A stretch of 64,000 nt of DNA from Sphingomonas sp. PP-CE-3G-477 (lineage in GTDB: Bacteria; Pseudomonadota; Alphaproteobacteria; Sphingomonadales; Sphingomonadaceae), in the NCBI RefSeq assembly GCF_003050745.1, contig NZ_QAOF01000007.1, positions 1 through 64,000 of the forward strand. Direction: 5' to 3'. The notes under the pieces are model-generated. The model did no database searches, was not told the origin of the DNA, and saw only the letters and a program-made list of their open reading frames with translations. The translations under genes were made by a program, and so were the position numbers. Every line of letters begins with the position of its first letter. Within the stretch, counting starts at the first letter, position 1. Below, piece by piece: positions 17,212-25,362 of this stretch.

Positions 17212-18330
17212 GTGAGAAACATCGCCGATACCCTCGCCCGCATGGCGCGCGCCGGAGCGCCGACGCCGCGCGACATCGCGCCCAGCCGCCTGACGCCGCT
17301 GACCGAGTTCGGGACCAATCCGGGTGCGCTGCTCGGCTTCGGCTACGTTCCCGCCAACCTGCCAGCGAACGCACCACTGGTCGTCGTCCTCCACGGCTGC
17401 ACGCAGACCGCGGCCGGGTATGACCACGGCTCAGGCTGGTCGAAGCTCGCCGATCGCGCCGGTTTTGCGCTGGTCTTCCCCGAGCAGACGCGCGCGAACA
17501 ATCCAAACCGCTGCTTCAACTGGTTCGCGTCGGAGGACACCGCGCAAGCGGGCGGCGAGGCGGAATCGATCGCGCAGATGACCGAGACGATGATCGCGCG
17601 CCACGACCTCGACCGCAGCCGCGTCTACGTTACCGGCCTGTCGGCGGGCGGCGCGATGACGATGGCGATGCTCGCCACACGGCCTGACCTGTTCGCCGGT
17701 GGTGCTGTGATCGGGGGGCTCGCCTACGGCACCGCGACCGGCGTGTCGCAGGCGCTCGACCGGATGCGCGGGCATGGCGACACCAGCGATACCGCACTGG
17801 TCGACGCGGTCCGCAGCGGCGCTCGTGGCCACGACGGACGCTGGCCGACGCTCGCGATCTGGCACGGCGGCGCGGACGCGACGGTGAGCGTAGCGAACGC
17901 GGACACGACCGCGCGGCAGTGGCGCGGCGTCCACGGCGTCGACGCCAAAGCAATGCGCACGGAGCAGGTAGGCACCGCCGTCCACCGGATCTGGTCGGAC
18001 GCGGAAGGCCGCGACGTCGTCGAAGACTGGACCGTGCCGGGGATGGGCCACGGAACGCCGATCGATCCGTTGCGCGGCGAGCGCTTGGGCGCCGCGGGGC
18101 CGTTCATGCTCGACGTCGGGATTTCTAGCACCGCGGTGATCGCGAAATCCTGGGGCCTGCTAGCGGCGGCGAAGGCGGAAACCGCGGTCAAGCCGGCACC
18201 AGTCGAACGGATCGCCAAGATCGCGATCCCCGTCTCGCCAAAGCCTGCATCGAAGCCACGCGCCGAAGCGCCCACCGGTATCCAGTCGACGATTGAGAAC
18301 GCGCTCCGGGCGGCCGGGTTGATGCGGTAA
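17212..18330 (+). CDS. PHB depolymerase-type esterase (alpha/beta hydrolase)
   Basis: A 372-residue alpha/beta hydrolase of the extracellular PHB depolymerase/feruloyl esterase family. LVVVLHGCTQTAAGYDHGSGW gives the oxyanion region, VYVTGLSAGGAM the nucleophile Ser144, and VPGMGHGTPIDP the catalytic His. The usual QxxxNxxxCFNWF (here RANNPNRCFNWF) is present. No clear signal peptide is seen: the GTG start gives MRNIADTLARMARAG, so it may act in the cytoplasm, for example on storage polyester oligomers. The C-terminal 60 residues are Ala/Lys/Pro-rich. It stands alone. Confidence 0.8.
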   Translation: MRNIADTLARMARAGAPTPRDIAPSRLTPLTEFGTNPGALLGFGYVPANLPANAPLVVVLHGCTQTAAGYDHGSGWSKLADRAGFALVFPEQTRANNPNRCFNWFASEDTAQAGGEAESIAQMTETMIARHDLDRSRVYVTGLSAGGAMTMAMLATRPDLFAGGAVIGGLAYGTATGVSQALDRMRGHGDTSDTALVDAVRSGARGHDGRWPTLAIWHGGADATVSVANADTTARQWRGVHGVDAKAMRTEQVGTAVHRIWSDAEGRDVVEDWTVPGMGHGTPIDPLRGERLGAAGPFMLDVGISSTAVIAKSWGLLAAAKAETAVKPAPVERIAKIAIPVSPKPASKPRAEAPTGIQSTIENALRAAGLMR

Positions 18331-18377
18331 GAGAAACTTCGAATAGAGGTTGGATCCGGGTGAGCACCAACGCCCAC

Positions 18378-18461
18378 CCGTCATCCTGACGAAAGTCAGG
18401 GTCCAGAGCCAGACAGGACACCATCCGTTACCCTGGATCCTGACTTTCGTCAGGATGACGG
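18378..18461. repeat. GTCATCCTGAC inverted-repeat pair
   Basis: CCGTCATCCTGACGAAAGTCAGG at the left is mirrored by CCTGACTTTCGTCAGGATGACGG at the right, about 38 bp apart. Each arm also contains its own CTGACGAAAGTCAG hairpin. A shorter single copy sits at 28277-28306. Confidence 0.85.
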
Positions 18462-18521
18462 AGTTGGTGAAAACCTCGACGGCCTCAACCGCGCAATCTG
18501 CGCGCCATAGTTCACCCTATC

Positions 18522-18577
18522 GATCCTCCCCCGCCAGGGGCAGGTGGCAGGCATCAGCCTGACGGAGGGGGAGGAAT
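18522..18577. repeat. CCTCCCCC-type composite palindromic element
   Basis: A GATCCTCCCCCGCCAGGGGCAGG hairpin is joined to a distal GACGGAGGGGGAGG tail, the same architecture as the element at 30735. This looks like an interspersed REP-type repeat. Confidence 0.75.
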
Positions 18578-18678
18578 GGACGACATCCGTTGCATGCCCT
18601 CCCATGAGTCGCCTTCCCTACCATCACGAGGATCACGCGAGTAATCGACAAGCCGCCTAACCCGGCTAAAGCCAGCGG

Positions 18679-20052
18679 ATGACGTCCACCCCGCCCCGCC
18701 CCTGGCGCACCGAGTTCGCCGCCACGCTGAAACTCGCCTGGCCGCTCGTCGCGACCAACCTCGCGCAGGCACTGGTAGGCGCGACCGACGTCGCGATGCT
18801 GGGGCGGCTCGGGTCGGACACGCTGGCGGCGGCGACGCTCGGCCTCAACCTCTACCTCGTCTTCCTGATTTTCGGCATGGGCCTCACCACCGCCGCCGTC
18901 CCGATGATCGCACGCGAGCGCGGCGCGCGGCCACATGCGGTGCGCGATATCCGGCGGACCGTGCGCCAGACGATCTGGGTCGCCGCAACGCTCTGCCTGC
19001 CCTCGTGGATCGTGCTGTGGAACGCCGAACCGGTCCTAGTCCACCTGCTCGACCAGGACCCGCTGCTCGCGCACGAAGCGGCGCGGTTCGTCCGCGCAGT
19101 GATGTGGGGAATGCTGCCCAGCCTCTGCTTCCTCGTACTCCGCGCGTTCGTCGCCGCGCTCGAGAAACCCGCCTGGTCGCTGGTCGTGATGGTCGGGCTG
19201 CTGGTCGTCAACGCCGGGCTCAACTGGCTGCTGATCTTCGGCCATGCGGGTCTCCCCGCGCTCGGCCTGCTCGGCTCGGGGATGGCGAGCAGCATCGCCA
19301 ACGGCCTCAGCTTCGTCGCGATGGCGGCGGTCATCGTCTATGCCAGGCCGTTCCGCCGCTACCACCTGCTGGGCCGGTTCTGGCGCAGCGACTGGCCGCG
19401 ATACCGCGCGGTCTGGAAGCTTGGCCTGCCGATCGCGATCACGCTGGGGTTCGAATCCACCGTGTTCATCGCCGCGGTGTTCCTGATGGGCCTGCTCGGC
19501 ACCGTACCGCTCGCCGCGCACGCGATCGCGATCCAGATCGCCAGCGTCACGTTCATGGTCCCGCTCGGCATCGCGCAAGCTGCCACCGTCCGCGTCGGTC
19601 TCGCCTCGGGTCGCGGCGACCGCGCAGGCATCGGCCGTGCCGGCTGGGCGGCGTTCGCGATCGGCGAAGGCTTCATGGTGCTGACCGCAACGCTCCTAAT
19701 CCTAGCCCCGCAAATGCTGATCGGCATCATCCTCGACGTCGACGCGCCTGCCAACGCGCCGGTCGTCACGCTGGCGATCTCGCTGCTCGCGGTCGCCGCG
19801 GTGTTCCAGGTGGTCGACGGCGCGCAGGTGATCGGCGCAGGCATGTTGCGCGGACTGGGCGATACCAAAGTGCCGATGCTGTTCGCCGCGATCGGCTATT
19901 GGGGCATAGGAATCGGCGTCGGTGCATGGCTAGCGTTCGGGCGCGGCTGGGGCGGAGTCGGCATCTGGACCGGGCTGGCGACCGGGTTGGCGGTGGTTTC
20001 GGTACTCATGATCGCCCGATGGCAGGCGCGCGAGCGACTTGGGCTCGGCTAA
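18679..20052 (+). CDS. MATE family efflux transporter
   Basis: A 457-residue membrane protein with about 12 helices in two homologous halves. The first half has WPLVATNLAQALVGATDVAMLGRLG and GMGLTTAAVPMIARERGA. The second half starts near WKLGLPIAITLGFESTVF and contains AHAIAIQIASVTFMVPLGIAQAATVRVG, the diagnostic NorM-like segment. Such proteins export cationic drugs or dyes in exchange for Na+ or H+. It stands alone. The start MTSTPPRPWRTEF gives the normal short cytosolic leader. Confidence 0.9.
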   Translation: MTSTPPRPWRTEFAATLKLAWPLVATNLAQALVGATDVAMLGRLGSDTLAAATLGLNLYLVFLIFGMGLTTAAVPMIARERGARPHAVRDIRRTVRQTIWVAATLCLPSWIVLWNAEPVLVHLLDQDPLLAHEAARFVRAVMWGMLPSLCFLVLRAFVAALEKPAWSLVVMVGLLVVNAGLNWLLIFGHAGLPALGLLGSGMASSIANGLSFVAMAAVIVYARPFRRYHLLGRFWRSDWPRYRAVWKLGLPIAITLGFESTVFIAAVFLMGLLGTVPLAAHAIAIQIASVTFMVPLGIAQAATVRVGLASGRGDRAGIGRAGWAAFAIGEGFMVLTATLLILAPQMLIGIILDVDAPANAPVVTLAISLLAVAAVFQVVDGAQVIGAGMLRGLGDTKVPMLFAAIGYWGIGIGVGAWLAFGRGWGGVGIWTGLATGLAVVSVLMIARWQARERLGLG

Positions 20053-20137
20053 GGCTCGCTTGGTCTCTTCGTCCGACATTTCTGATACATAGTCGTCCCG
20101 TTGTGTTAACATGTGTTATACAAACGGAGCCTGACAT

Positions 20138-20356
20138 ATGCCGGATCAAGACCGCATCGTCGCGATCGGACTGCTCACGCAGCGCGACGTTTTCGCGCTC
20201 GGCCATGACCTGTCGCGCGTCTATCCGATCGACGAGATGCCGTGCTTCGGCGCGCTGCTCGGCGCGATCGACGACGCCGACCGCGCGTTCCACCGCGCCC
20301 GCGATGCCCAGCGGCTTGCCATTCCAATCCAGCGCAGCGCAACCACGCTCGCATAG
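20138..20356 (+). CDS. Small conserved hypothetical protein
   Basis: A 72-residue protein (MPDQDRIVAIGLLTQRDVFA..) with mixed helical character and no membrane segment. The LLTQRDV..LG and YPIDEMPCFGALLGAIDDADR segments look familiar from small sphingomonad proteins of unknown function. A ribosome site (ACGGAG) lies 8 nt before the ATG, and an AT-rich stretch with TTATAC upstream may be its promoter. It is 36 bp from the MAPEG gene. No function is proposed. Confidence 0.6.
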   Translation: MPDQDRIVAIGLLTQRDVFALGHDLSRVYPIDEMPCFGALLGAIDDADRAFHRARDAQRLAIPIQRSATTLA

Positions 20357-20392
20357 CGGCGTTCGAGACCCGCTACCCTGCGGAGATCGACC

Positions 20393-20788
20393 ATGACGCT
20401 GCCTACCGAAATGCTGCTGATGGGCTGGTCGACGGTCCTGCTGTTCGCCTACGTCATGATCCAGGGACAGACCGCGACGCGCGACCGCGGGCTCGACTGG
20501 AACGCGGGGCCGCGCGACGGCGAGCAGAAGCCGCTCGGCGAGATGGCCGGCCGCGCCGAACGCGCGCTGAAGAATTTCCAGGAAACCTACCCGGTCTTCA
20601 TCGCGCTCGCGCTGGGGTTGGTAGTGACCGATCGTACCGGCGGTATCGGTGCGATCGGTGCATGGCTCTGGTTCGGCGCACGGATCGCCTACATCCCGCT
20701 CTATCTGTTCGGAATTAAGTACGTCCGCAGCTTGTGCTGGCTAGGCTCGATCCTCGGCCTGCTACTGATGCTGATCCGCTTCCTCTGA
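20393..20788 (+). CDS. MAPEG-family membrane protein
   Basis: A 131-residue integral membrane protein with four helices (about 5-25, 62-80, 85-105 and 110-130). The conserved RAERALKNFQETYPVFIALAL and RIAYIPLYLFGIKYVRSLCW are the MAPEG signature (membrane-associated eicosanoid/glutathione metabolism family). Bacterial members are mostly uncharacterised and may use glutathione. The ATG is preceded by GGAG. It is convergent with mmsB. Confidence 0.85.
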   Translation: MTLPTEMLLMGWSTVLLFAYVMIQGQTATRDRGLDWNAGPRDGEQKPLGEMAGRAERALKNFQETYPVFIALALGLVVTDRTGGIGAIGAWLWFGARIAYIPLYLFGIKYVRSLCWLGSILGLLLMLIRFL

Positions 20789-20791
20789 AGC

Positions 20792-21661
20792 TCAGAGCGT
20801 ACGGATGATTGCCGAGAAGTCGAGGCCACCTTGCCCGGCCTCGGCGAACGCCTCGTAACGCTCGGCCGCCTTCGCGCCCATCGGAGTATCCGCGCCGGTA
20901 TTCTTCGCCGCAGCCATTGCGAGCCGTAGATCCTTGAGCATTAACGCTGCCGCGAAGCCGCCCTGATAGTCATGATCGGCAGGCGTATCGGGACCGATGC
21001 CGGGGAGCGGCGCGTACGTCGTCATCGACCAGCTCTGGCCCGAGGACACGCTCGCGATGTCGTAAAACGCCTGCGCATCGAGCCCAAGCTTCTCCGCCAG
21101 CACGAACGCCTCGCAGGTCGCGATCATCGTCGCGCCGAGGATCATGTTGTTGCAGATCTTCGCAGCCTGCCCCGCACCACTCGCGCCCGCGTGGATGACC
21201 GCCTTGCCCATGTCCGCGAGGATCGCCTGCGCCCGGTCGAACGCCTCGGCCGACCCGCCGACCATGAAGGTCAGCGTCCCCGCATTCGCCGCGCCGATCC
21301 CGCCCGAGACGGGCGCGTCGACCGCGACGAGCCCCTTGGCCTGCGCGGCGGCGGCGACCTGCTTGGCAGTGGCGACGTCGATCGTCGAACAGTCGATCAG
21401 GATCGCGGACGGCGACGCGACGCCGAACAGCGCGTCATAGACCTCCGCGACATGCTTGCCGGCGGGGAGCATCGTCACGATTGCCTCGGCACCGTTCGCG
21501 GCTTCGGCAGCCGATGCAACCGGCAGGCAGCCCGCGGCCTTCGCCTTGCCCAGCGCGTCGACGCTCAGATCGAACGCGCGAACGTCGTGGCCCTTCTTGG
21601 CGAGGTTCGCCGCCATCCCGCCGCCCATGTTGCCGAGCCCGATGAAACCGATCCGTGCCAT
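20792..21661 (-). CDS. mmsB: 3-hydroxyisobutyrate dehydrogenase
   Basis: From the ATG at 21661 (AGGAGAG ribosome site) the product is 289 residues. The NAD-binding motif is IGFIGLGNMGGGMAANL, the substrate motif is DAPVSGGIGAANAGTLTFM, and the catalytic Lys is in GAGQAAKICNNMILG (about 170). It oxidises 3-hydroxyisobutyrate to methylmalonate semialdehyde in valine catabolism. It is the last gene of the valine cluster and is separated from the enoyl-CoA hydratase by a palindromic repeat pair. Confidence 0.9.
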   Translation of the reverse strand: MARIGFIGLGNMGGGMAANLAKKGHDVRAFDLSVDALGKAKAAGCLPVASAAEAANGAEAIVTMLPAGKHVAEVYDALFGVASPSAILIDCSTIDVATAKQVAAAAQAKGLVAVDAPVSGGIGAANAGTLTFMVGGSAEAFDRAQAILADMGKAVIHAGASGAGQAAKICNNMILGATMIATCEAFVLAEKLGLDAQAFYDIASVSSGQSWSMTTYAPLPGIGPDTPADHDYQGGFAAALMLKDLRLAMAAAKNTGADTPMGAKAAERYEAFAEAGQGGLDFSAIIRTL

Positions 21662-21680
21662 GTTCTCTCTCCTAATCTTG

Positions 21681-21786
21681 CTCCCCTCCCGTTCACGGGA
21701 GGGGCTGGGGGAGGGCAGTGCCGCACACGTTGCGTCGGCAATCGAGGCACGCCCCTCCCCTGACCCCTCCCGCAAGCGGGAGGGGA
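21681..21786. repeat. CCCCTCCCG palindrome pair
   Basis: The hairpins CCCCTCCCG-TTCA-CGGGAGGGG and CCCCTCCCGCAAGCGGGAGGGG flank a 60-bp spacer in mirror arrangement, with CTGGGGGAGGGC facing GCCCCTCCCCTGA. This is an interspersed REP-like pair inside the valine operon. Confidence 0.8.
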
Positions 21787-21793
21787 ATCCGGT

Positions 21794-22567
21794 TCATTTC
21801 CCCGTCCAGGTCCCGGCGCGCTTCTCGACGAAAGCGGCCATGCCCTCGCTCTGGTCCTCAGTCCCGAACAGCCCGTGGAACAGCCGCCGCTCGAACTGCA
21901 CGCCCATCGCGAGCCCCGTCTCGAACGCCGCGTTGACCATTTCCTTATTCGCCAGCACCGCCAGCGGCGCCATCGCCGCGATCGTGGTCGCGGTCTTCAC
22001 CGCCTCCTCGACCAGATCGTCCGCCGGCACGATCCGCGAGACCAGCCCCGCACGCTCGGCTTCGGCGGCGTCCATCATCCTTCCGGTCAGGCACATCTCC
22101 ATCGCCTTGGCCTTGCCAACCGCGCGCGTGAGGCGTTGCGATCCGCCCATGCCCGGCGACACGGCGAGCTTGATCTCGGGCTGGCCGAACTTGGCGGTAT
22201 CGGCAGCGAGGATGAAGTCGCACATCATCGCCAGCTCGCACCCGCCGCCGAGCGCATAGCCCGCCACCGCCGCGATGACCGGTTTGCGCGTCCGCGTAAA
22301 ATTCTCCCAGCCCGCGAAAAAGTTGCTCGCGTACATCTCGGCGAAGCCCTGCGACTGCATCTCCTTGATGTCCGCCCCCGCCGCGAACGCCTTCGCGCTC
22401 CCAGTCAGCACCGCACACCCCTGCGACGCATCCGCATCGAACGCGGCGAATGCGGCGATCAGGTCGGCGAGCACGTGCGAATTCAGCGCGTTCAGCGCCT
22501 GAGGGCGGTTCAATGTGACGAGCGTAACGCCACCGCGCTGCTCGACGAGGATCGTTTCGTAGGTCAT
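21794..22567 (-). CDS. Enoyl-CoA hydratase (short-chain; valine pathway)
   Basis: A 257-residue crotonase-fold enzyme. The oxyanion-hole segment is [11 protein letters not shown], and the active-site glutamates lie in [13 protein letters not shown] and [16 protein letters not shown]. It hydrates methacrylyl-CoA to 3-hydroxyisobutyryl-CoA in this setting, although such enzymes also act on crotonyl-CoA. It sits between HIBYL-CoA hydrolase and 3-hydroxyisobutyrate dehydrogenase. Confidence 0.88.
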   Translation of the reverse strand: MTYETILVEQRGGVTLVTLNRPQALNALNSHVLADLIAAFAAFDADASQGCAVLTGSAKAFAAGADIKEMQSQGFAEMYASNFFAGWENFTRTRKPVIAAVAGYALGGGCELAMMCDFILAADTAKFGQPEIKLAVSPGMGGSQRLTRAVGKAKAMEMCLTGRMMDAAEAERAGLVSRIVPADDLVEEAVKTATTIAAMAPLAVLANKEMVNAAFETGLAMGVQFERRLFHGLFGTEDQSEGMAAFVEKRAGTWTGK

Positions 22568-22583
22568 TCACTTACTCCTTGTA

Positions 22584-22631
22584 TCCCCGCGAAGGCGGGG
22601 ACCCAGACTGGGCTCCCGCCTTCGCGGGAGA
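22584..22631. repeat. 48-bp CCCCGCGAAGGCGGGG element, copy 1
   Basis: Two facing hairpins (CCCCGCGAAGGCGGGG and CTCCCGCCTTCGCGGGAG) are joined by ACCCAGACTGGG. The 48 bp are identical to 44017-44064. The element lies between the hydratase and hydrolase genes. Confidence 0.9.
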
Positions 22632-22642
22632 ACATCGTTCGA

Positions 22643-23686
22643 TCAGCCCGGCGTCCAAGCCTCATGTTCCGGCAAAGGCGCGAAGATCTGGTCGATCACG
22701 TGATCGGTTACATCCTCGGGCATCGCTGGATCCCAGCGCGGCGCATTGTCCTTGTCGACGATCACCGCCCGCACGCCCTCGATAAAGTCATGCCGCTGCA
22801 CGACATGCGCGCCGACCGCATATTCCTGCCGCATCTCGTCCGCGAAACTCGCCATAGCCGCGCCCTCGTGGAGCAGCCGGAGCGAAACCTTCATCGTCTG
22901 CGGCGACTTGGTCTTCAGCGTCGCGAGCGTCTGAGTCGCCCACTCCCCACCATCGGCGTCGAGCGCGTCATAGATCTCCTCCAGCACGTCCGACGCGAAA
23001 AGCCGGTCGATCTCGTCCTTGCGAGCCAAGATCTTCGCGTCGGGTGCCGACGTGGCCAATGCGTCCAACACGCCCGCGATATTCTGTGGTGTCTCCGCGA
23101 TCCCCGCCTTGGCCGTATCGAGCGTATCGCTCGCGAGAAAATGCGTCGCCAAGCCGAGCGCGAGACACTCCGCGCCGTCGAGCCGGTGCCCGGTCAGCGC
23201 CAGATACTGCCCGATCCGCCCCGGCAACCGCGACAGATACCAGCCGCCACCGACATCCGGGAACAACCCGATCCCCGTCTCGGGCATCGCGAACTTGGTG
23301 TTCTCGGTCGCGACGCGAAACCGGCACGGCAGCGCGAGTCCGACGCCGCCGCCCATCGTGATCCCGTCCATGAACGCGACGATCAGCTTGGCATAGGTGA
23401 ACAGCCGATGGTTCATGCGGTACTCGGCATGAAAGAACGCCCGCGCCTCGACCCCGTCAGTCGCGCCGGAAGCGGCAAGCATGCGGATATCCCCGCCAGC
23501 ACAGAACCCACGCCCTTCGGCATGATCCACCACGATCGCCTCGACCGCCGCATCGCCACGCCAAGCTTCCAGCGCCTCAAGCACGCCTTCGCACATCGCC
23601 AGATTCAACGCGTGCAATGCCTTCGGTCGATTCAACCGAATACGGCCGACAGGCCCTTCACGCTCGACGATCAGATCATCGGTCAC
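22643..23686 (-). CDS. 3-hydroxyisobutyryl-CoA hydrolase
   Basis: The GTG at 23686 (after GTGGAGC) gives a 347-residue protein, MTDDLIVEREGPVGRIRLNR. It is a crotonase-fold hydrolase of the HIBCH type: GFCAGGDIRML, GGGVGLALPCRFRVATENT, FAMPETGIGLFPDVGGGWYL, and the C-terminal extension EGVRAVIVDKDNAPRWDP typical of HIBYL-CoA hydrolase. It releases CoA from 3-hydroxyisobutyryl-CoA. The longer frame upstream to 23782 reads through a repeat and is unlikely to be translated. Confidence 0.88.
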   Translation of the reverse strand: MTDDLIVEREGPVGRIRLNRPKALHALNLAMCEGVLEALEAWRGDAAVEAIVVDHAEGRGFCAGGDIRMLAASGATDGVEARAFFHAEYRMNHRLFTYAKLIVAFMDGITMGGGVGLALPCRFRVATENTKFAMPETGIGLFPDVGGGWYLSRLPGRIGQYLALTGHRLDGAECLALGLATHFLASDTLDTAKAGIAETPQNIAGVLDALATSAPDAKILARKDEIDRLFASDVLEEIYDALDADGGEWATQTLATLKTKSPQTMKVSLRLLHEGAAMASFADEMRQEYAVGAHVVQRHDFIEGVRAVIVDKDNAPRWDPAMPEDVTDHVIDQIFAPLPEHEAWTPG

Positions 23687-23708
23687 GACGATTGCTCCAC
23701 TGCATAAG

Positions 23709-23778
23709 CTCTTCGCGCCTTTGCGCCTTCGCGTGATCAAAACCTTCTTGTTCACGCAAAGGCGCAAAGGCGCGAAGA
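23709..23778. repeat. Long inverted repeat GCGCCTTTGCGCC between hydrolase and dehydrogenase
   Basis: About 27-bp arms (CTTCGCGCCTTTGCGCCTTC.. and ..AAGGCGCAAAGGCGCGAAG) pair with one mismatch around a 14-bp loop. They would form a strong hairpin in the operon gap. Its sequence is unlike the other repeat families here. Confidence 0.85.
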
Positions 23779-23800
23779 TCAAGATTACGGCTGCGCGGAC

Positions 23801-24946
23801 TCACTGCCGCGTCAGTTCGCGACCGACGATCATCCGCATGACCTGGTTCGTCCCCTCCAGGATCGAATGCACACGCAGGTCGCGCCAGAAGCGCTCGATC
23901 GGATAGTCCTGCAGATACCCGTAGCCGCCATGCAGCTGCAACGCACGGTCGACCACCGACGAGCCGGTATCGGTCGCCAGCCGCTTCGCCATCGCCGCGA
24001 ACTTGGTCTTGTCGGGCGCGTTCGCCGTCACCTTCGCCGCCGCGATGTAGAGCAGCGCCCGCGCCGCCTCTAATTCGGTCGCCATGTCCGCCAGCATGAA
24101 CTGCGTGTTCTGGAAGTCCGCGATCGCCTTCCCGAACTGTTTCCGGTCCCTAGTATACGCAATCGCCTCATCGAGACACCGCTGCGCCCCACCGAGCGAG
24201 CACGCGCCGATGTTCAGCCGCCCGCCATCGAGCCCCATCATCGCGATCCGAAAGCCCTCGCCCTCGCCGCCAACCATGTTCGCACCCGGCAAGCGGACGC
24301 CATCGAAGATCACCTGCCGCGTCGGCTGAGAATGCCAGCCCAGCTTCTTCTCGTTCGCGCCGAACGACACGCCCGGCATGTCCTTCTCGATCACGAGGCA
24401 CGAAATGCCCTTCGGCCCGTCCTCTCCAGTGCGGACCATTGTGACATACACCTCGTTCTCACCCGCGCCCGAGATGAACTGCTTCGAGCCCGTCACGATC
24501 CAGTCGTCGCCGTCACGCACAGCACGCGTTTTCAGAGCAGCCGCGTCTGACCCAGACCCAGGCTCGGTCAGGCAATAGCTCGCCAGCCGGTCCATCGTCA
24601 CCAGATCGGGGAGGTACTTGTCCTTCACCGCGGCCGATCCGAACCGGTCGATCATCCAAGCCGCCATGTTATGAATGCTGATGAACGCCGACGTCGAGGG
24701 ACATCCATACGACATCGCCTCCATGATCAGCGCCGCTTCGAGCCGCCCAAGCGCGATCCCGCCGCTCTCCTCACTGACATAGATCGCCGCAAACCCGAGT
24801 TCGGCCGCCGCCTTGATCGTCTCGCGCGGGAAGATGTGCTTCTCGTCCCACTCGGCCGCGTGCGGCGTGATCCGGTCGGCGGTGAACCGGCGTGCCAGCT
24901 CCTGGATTTCGCGCTGGTCGTCGGTGAGGTCGAACTGGTTGGTCAC
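23801..24946 (-). CDS. Isobutyryl-CoA dehydrogenase
   Basis: An acyl-CoA dehydrogenase of 381 residues from the GTG at 24946 (MTNQFDLTDDQREIQELARR). FAD and substrate motifs are YCLTEPGSGSDAAALKT, DWIVTGSKQFISGAGEN and RKQFGKAIADFQNTQF. The catalytic Glu is in SILEGTNQVMRMIVGR, and LQLHGGYGYLQDYPIERFWRD is the usual FAD-contact segment. Valine-cluster context points to isobutyryl-CoA (ACAD8-like). The start overlaps the stop of the VOC gene (GTGA). Confidence 0.88.
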   Translation of the reverse strand: MTNQFDLTDDQREIQELARRFTADRITPHAAEWDEKHIFPRETIKAAAELGFAAIYVSEESGGIALGRLEAALIMEAMSYGCPSTSAFISIHNMAAWMIDRFGSAAVKDKYLPDLVTMDRLASYCLTEPGSGSDAAALKTRAVRDGDDWIVTGSKQFISGAGENEVYVTMVRTGEDGPKGISCLVIEKDMPGVSFGANEKKLGWHSQPTRQVIFDGVRLPGANMVGGEGEGFRIAMMGLDGGRLNIGACSLGGAQRCLDEAIAYTRDRKQFGKAIADFQNTQFMLADMATELEAARALLYIAAAKVTANAPDKTKFAAMAKRLATDTGSSVVDRALQLHGGYGYLQDYPIERFWRDLRVHSILEGTNQVMRMIVGRELTRQ

Positions 24947-25362
24947 GAGGAAGCTCCACTGGCTTTTGCGTCTGCGGTCAATCCGACCAGATCCCATTGG
25001 TTGCCGTACAGGTCGGCGAACACGACGACCCATCCGTAGGCCTCGTCGCGCGGCGCTTCGACGAAATCAACGCCGTTGGCTTTCAGCGCCGCGTAAGATG
25101 CCCAGAAATCGTCGGTGTTCAGGAAATAAGAAACGCGCCCGCCGCCAGCCTTGCCGATCGCCGCGATCTGCTCATTGCCAACCGCCTTGGCGAGCAGCAG
25201 CGCCGAACCACCGCCCGGGGCAGCAACACGCACCCAACGCTTGCCGCCGCCCAGATCGCTATCTTCGACCAGCACGAAGCCCAGCGTACCGACGAAATAC
25301 GCAATCGCTTCGTCATGGTCGCGAACGACGAGGGCGACGGTTCCCAAGCGCACGCCAATCAC
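24943..25362 (-). CDS. VOC/glyoxalase-fold protein in the valine operon
   Basis: A 139-residue protein of the vicinal-oxygen-chelate superfamily: VALVVRDHDEAIAYFVGTLGF at the N-terminus, and VVVFADLYGNQWDLVG at the C-terminus with the usual metal-Glu position changed (Gln/Asp). It overlaps mmsA upstream (ATGA) and the dehydrogenase downstream (GTGA), so it is fully embedded in the operon. Its role there is unknown. It might protect against a reactive intermediate or act on a CoA ester. Only the fold is assigned with confidence. Confidence 0.75.
   Translation of the reverse strand: MIGVRLGTVALVVRDHDEAIAYFVGTLGFVLVEDSDLGGGKRWVRVAAPGGGSALLLAKAVGNEQIAAIGKAGGGRVSYFLNTDDFWASYAALKANGVDFVEAPRDEAYGWVVVFADLYGNQWDLVGLTADAKASGASS

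Larger units (their letters stand above)
18331..18678. other. Gene-free gap of about 350 bp carrying two repeat elements
   Basis: Between the esterase and the MATE gene no credible coding frame is visible. The gap holds a long GTCATCCTGAC-type inverted repeat (18378-18461) and a CCTCCCCC-type element (18522-18577). No terminator or regulatory motif beyond these is obvious. Confidence 0.7.

Noticed and set aside
23687-23782. Longer N-terminus for the 3-hydroxyisobutyryl-CoA hydrolase
   Set aside because: The added residues are encoded by the inverted repeat (23709-23778) and do not match the family. GTG at 23686 fits better.
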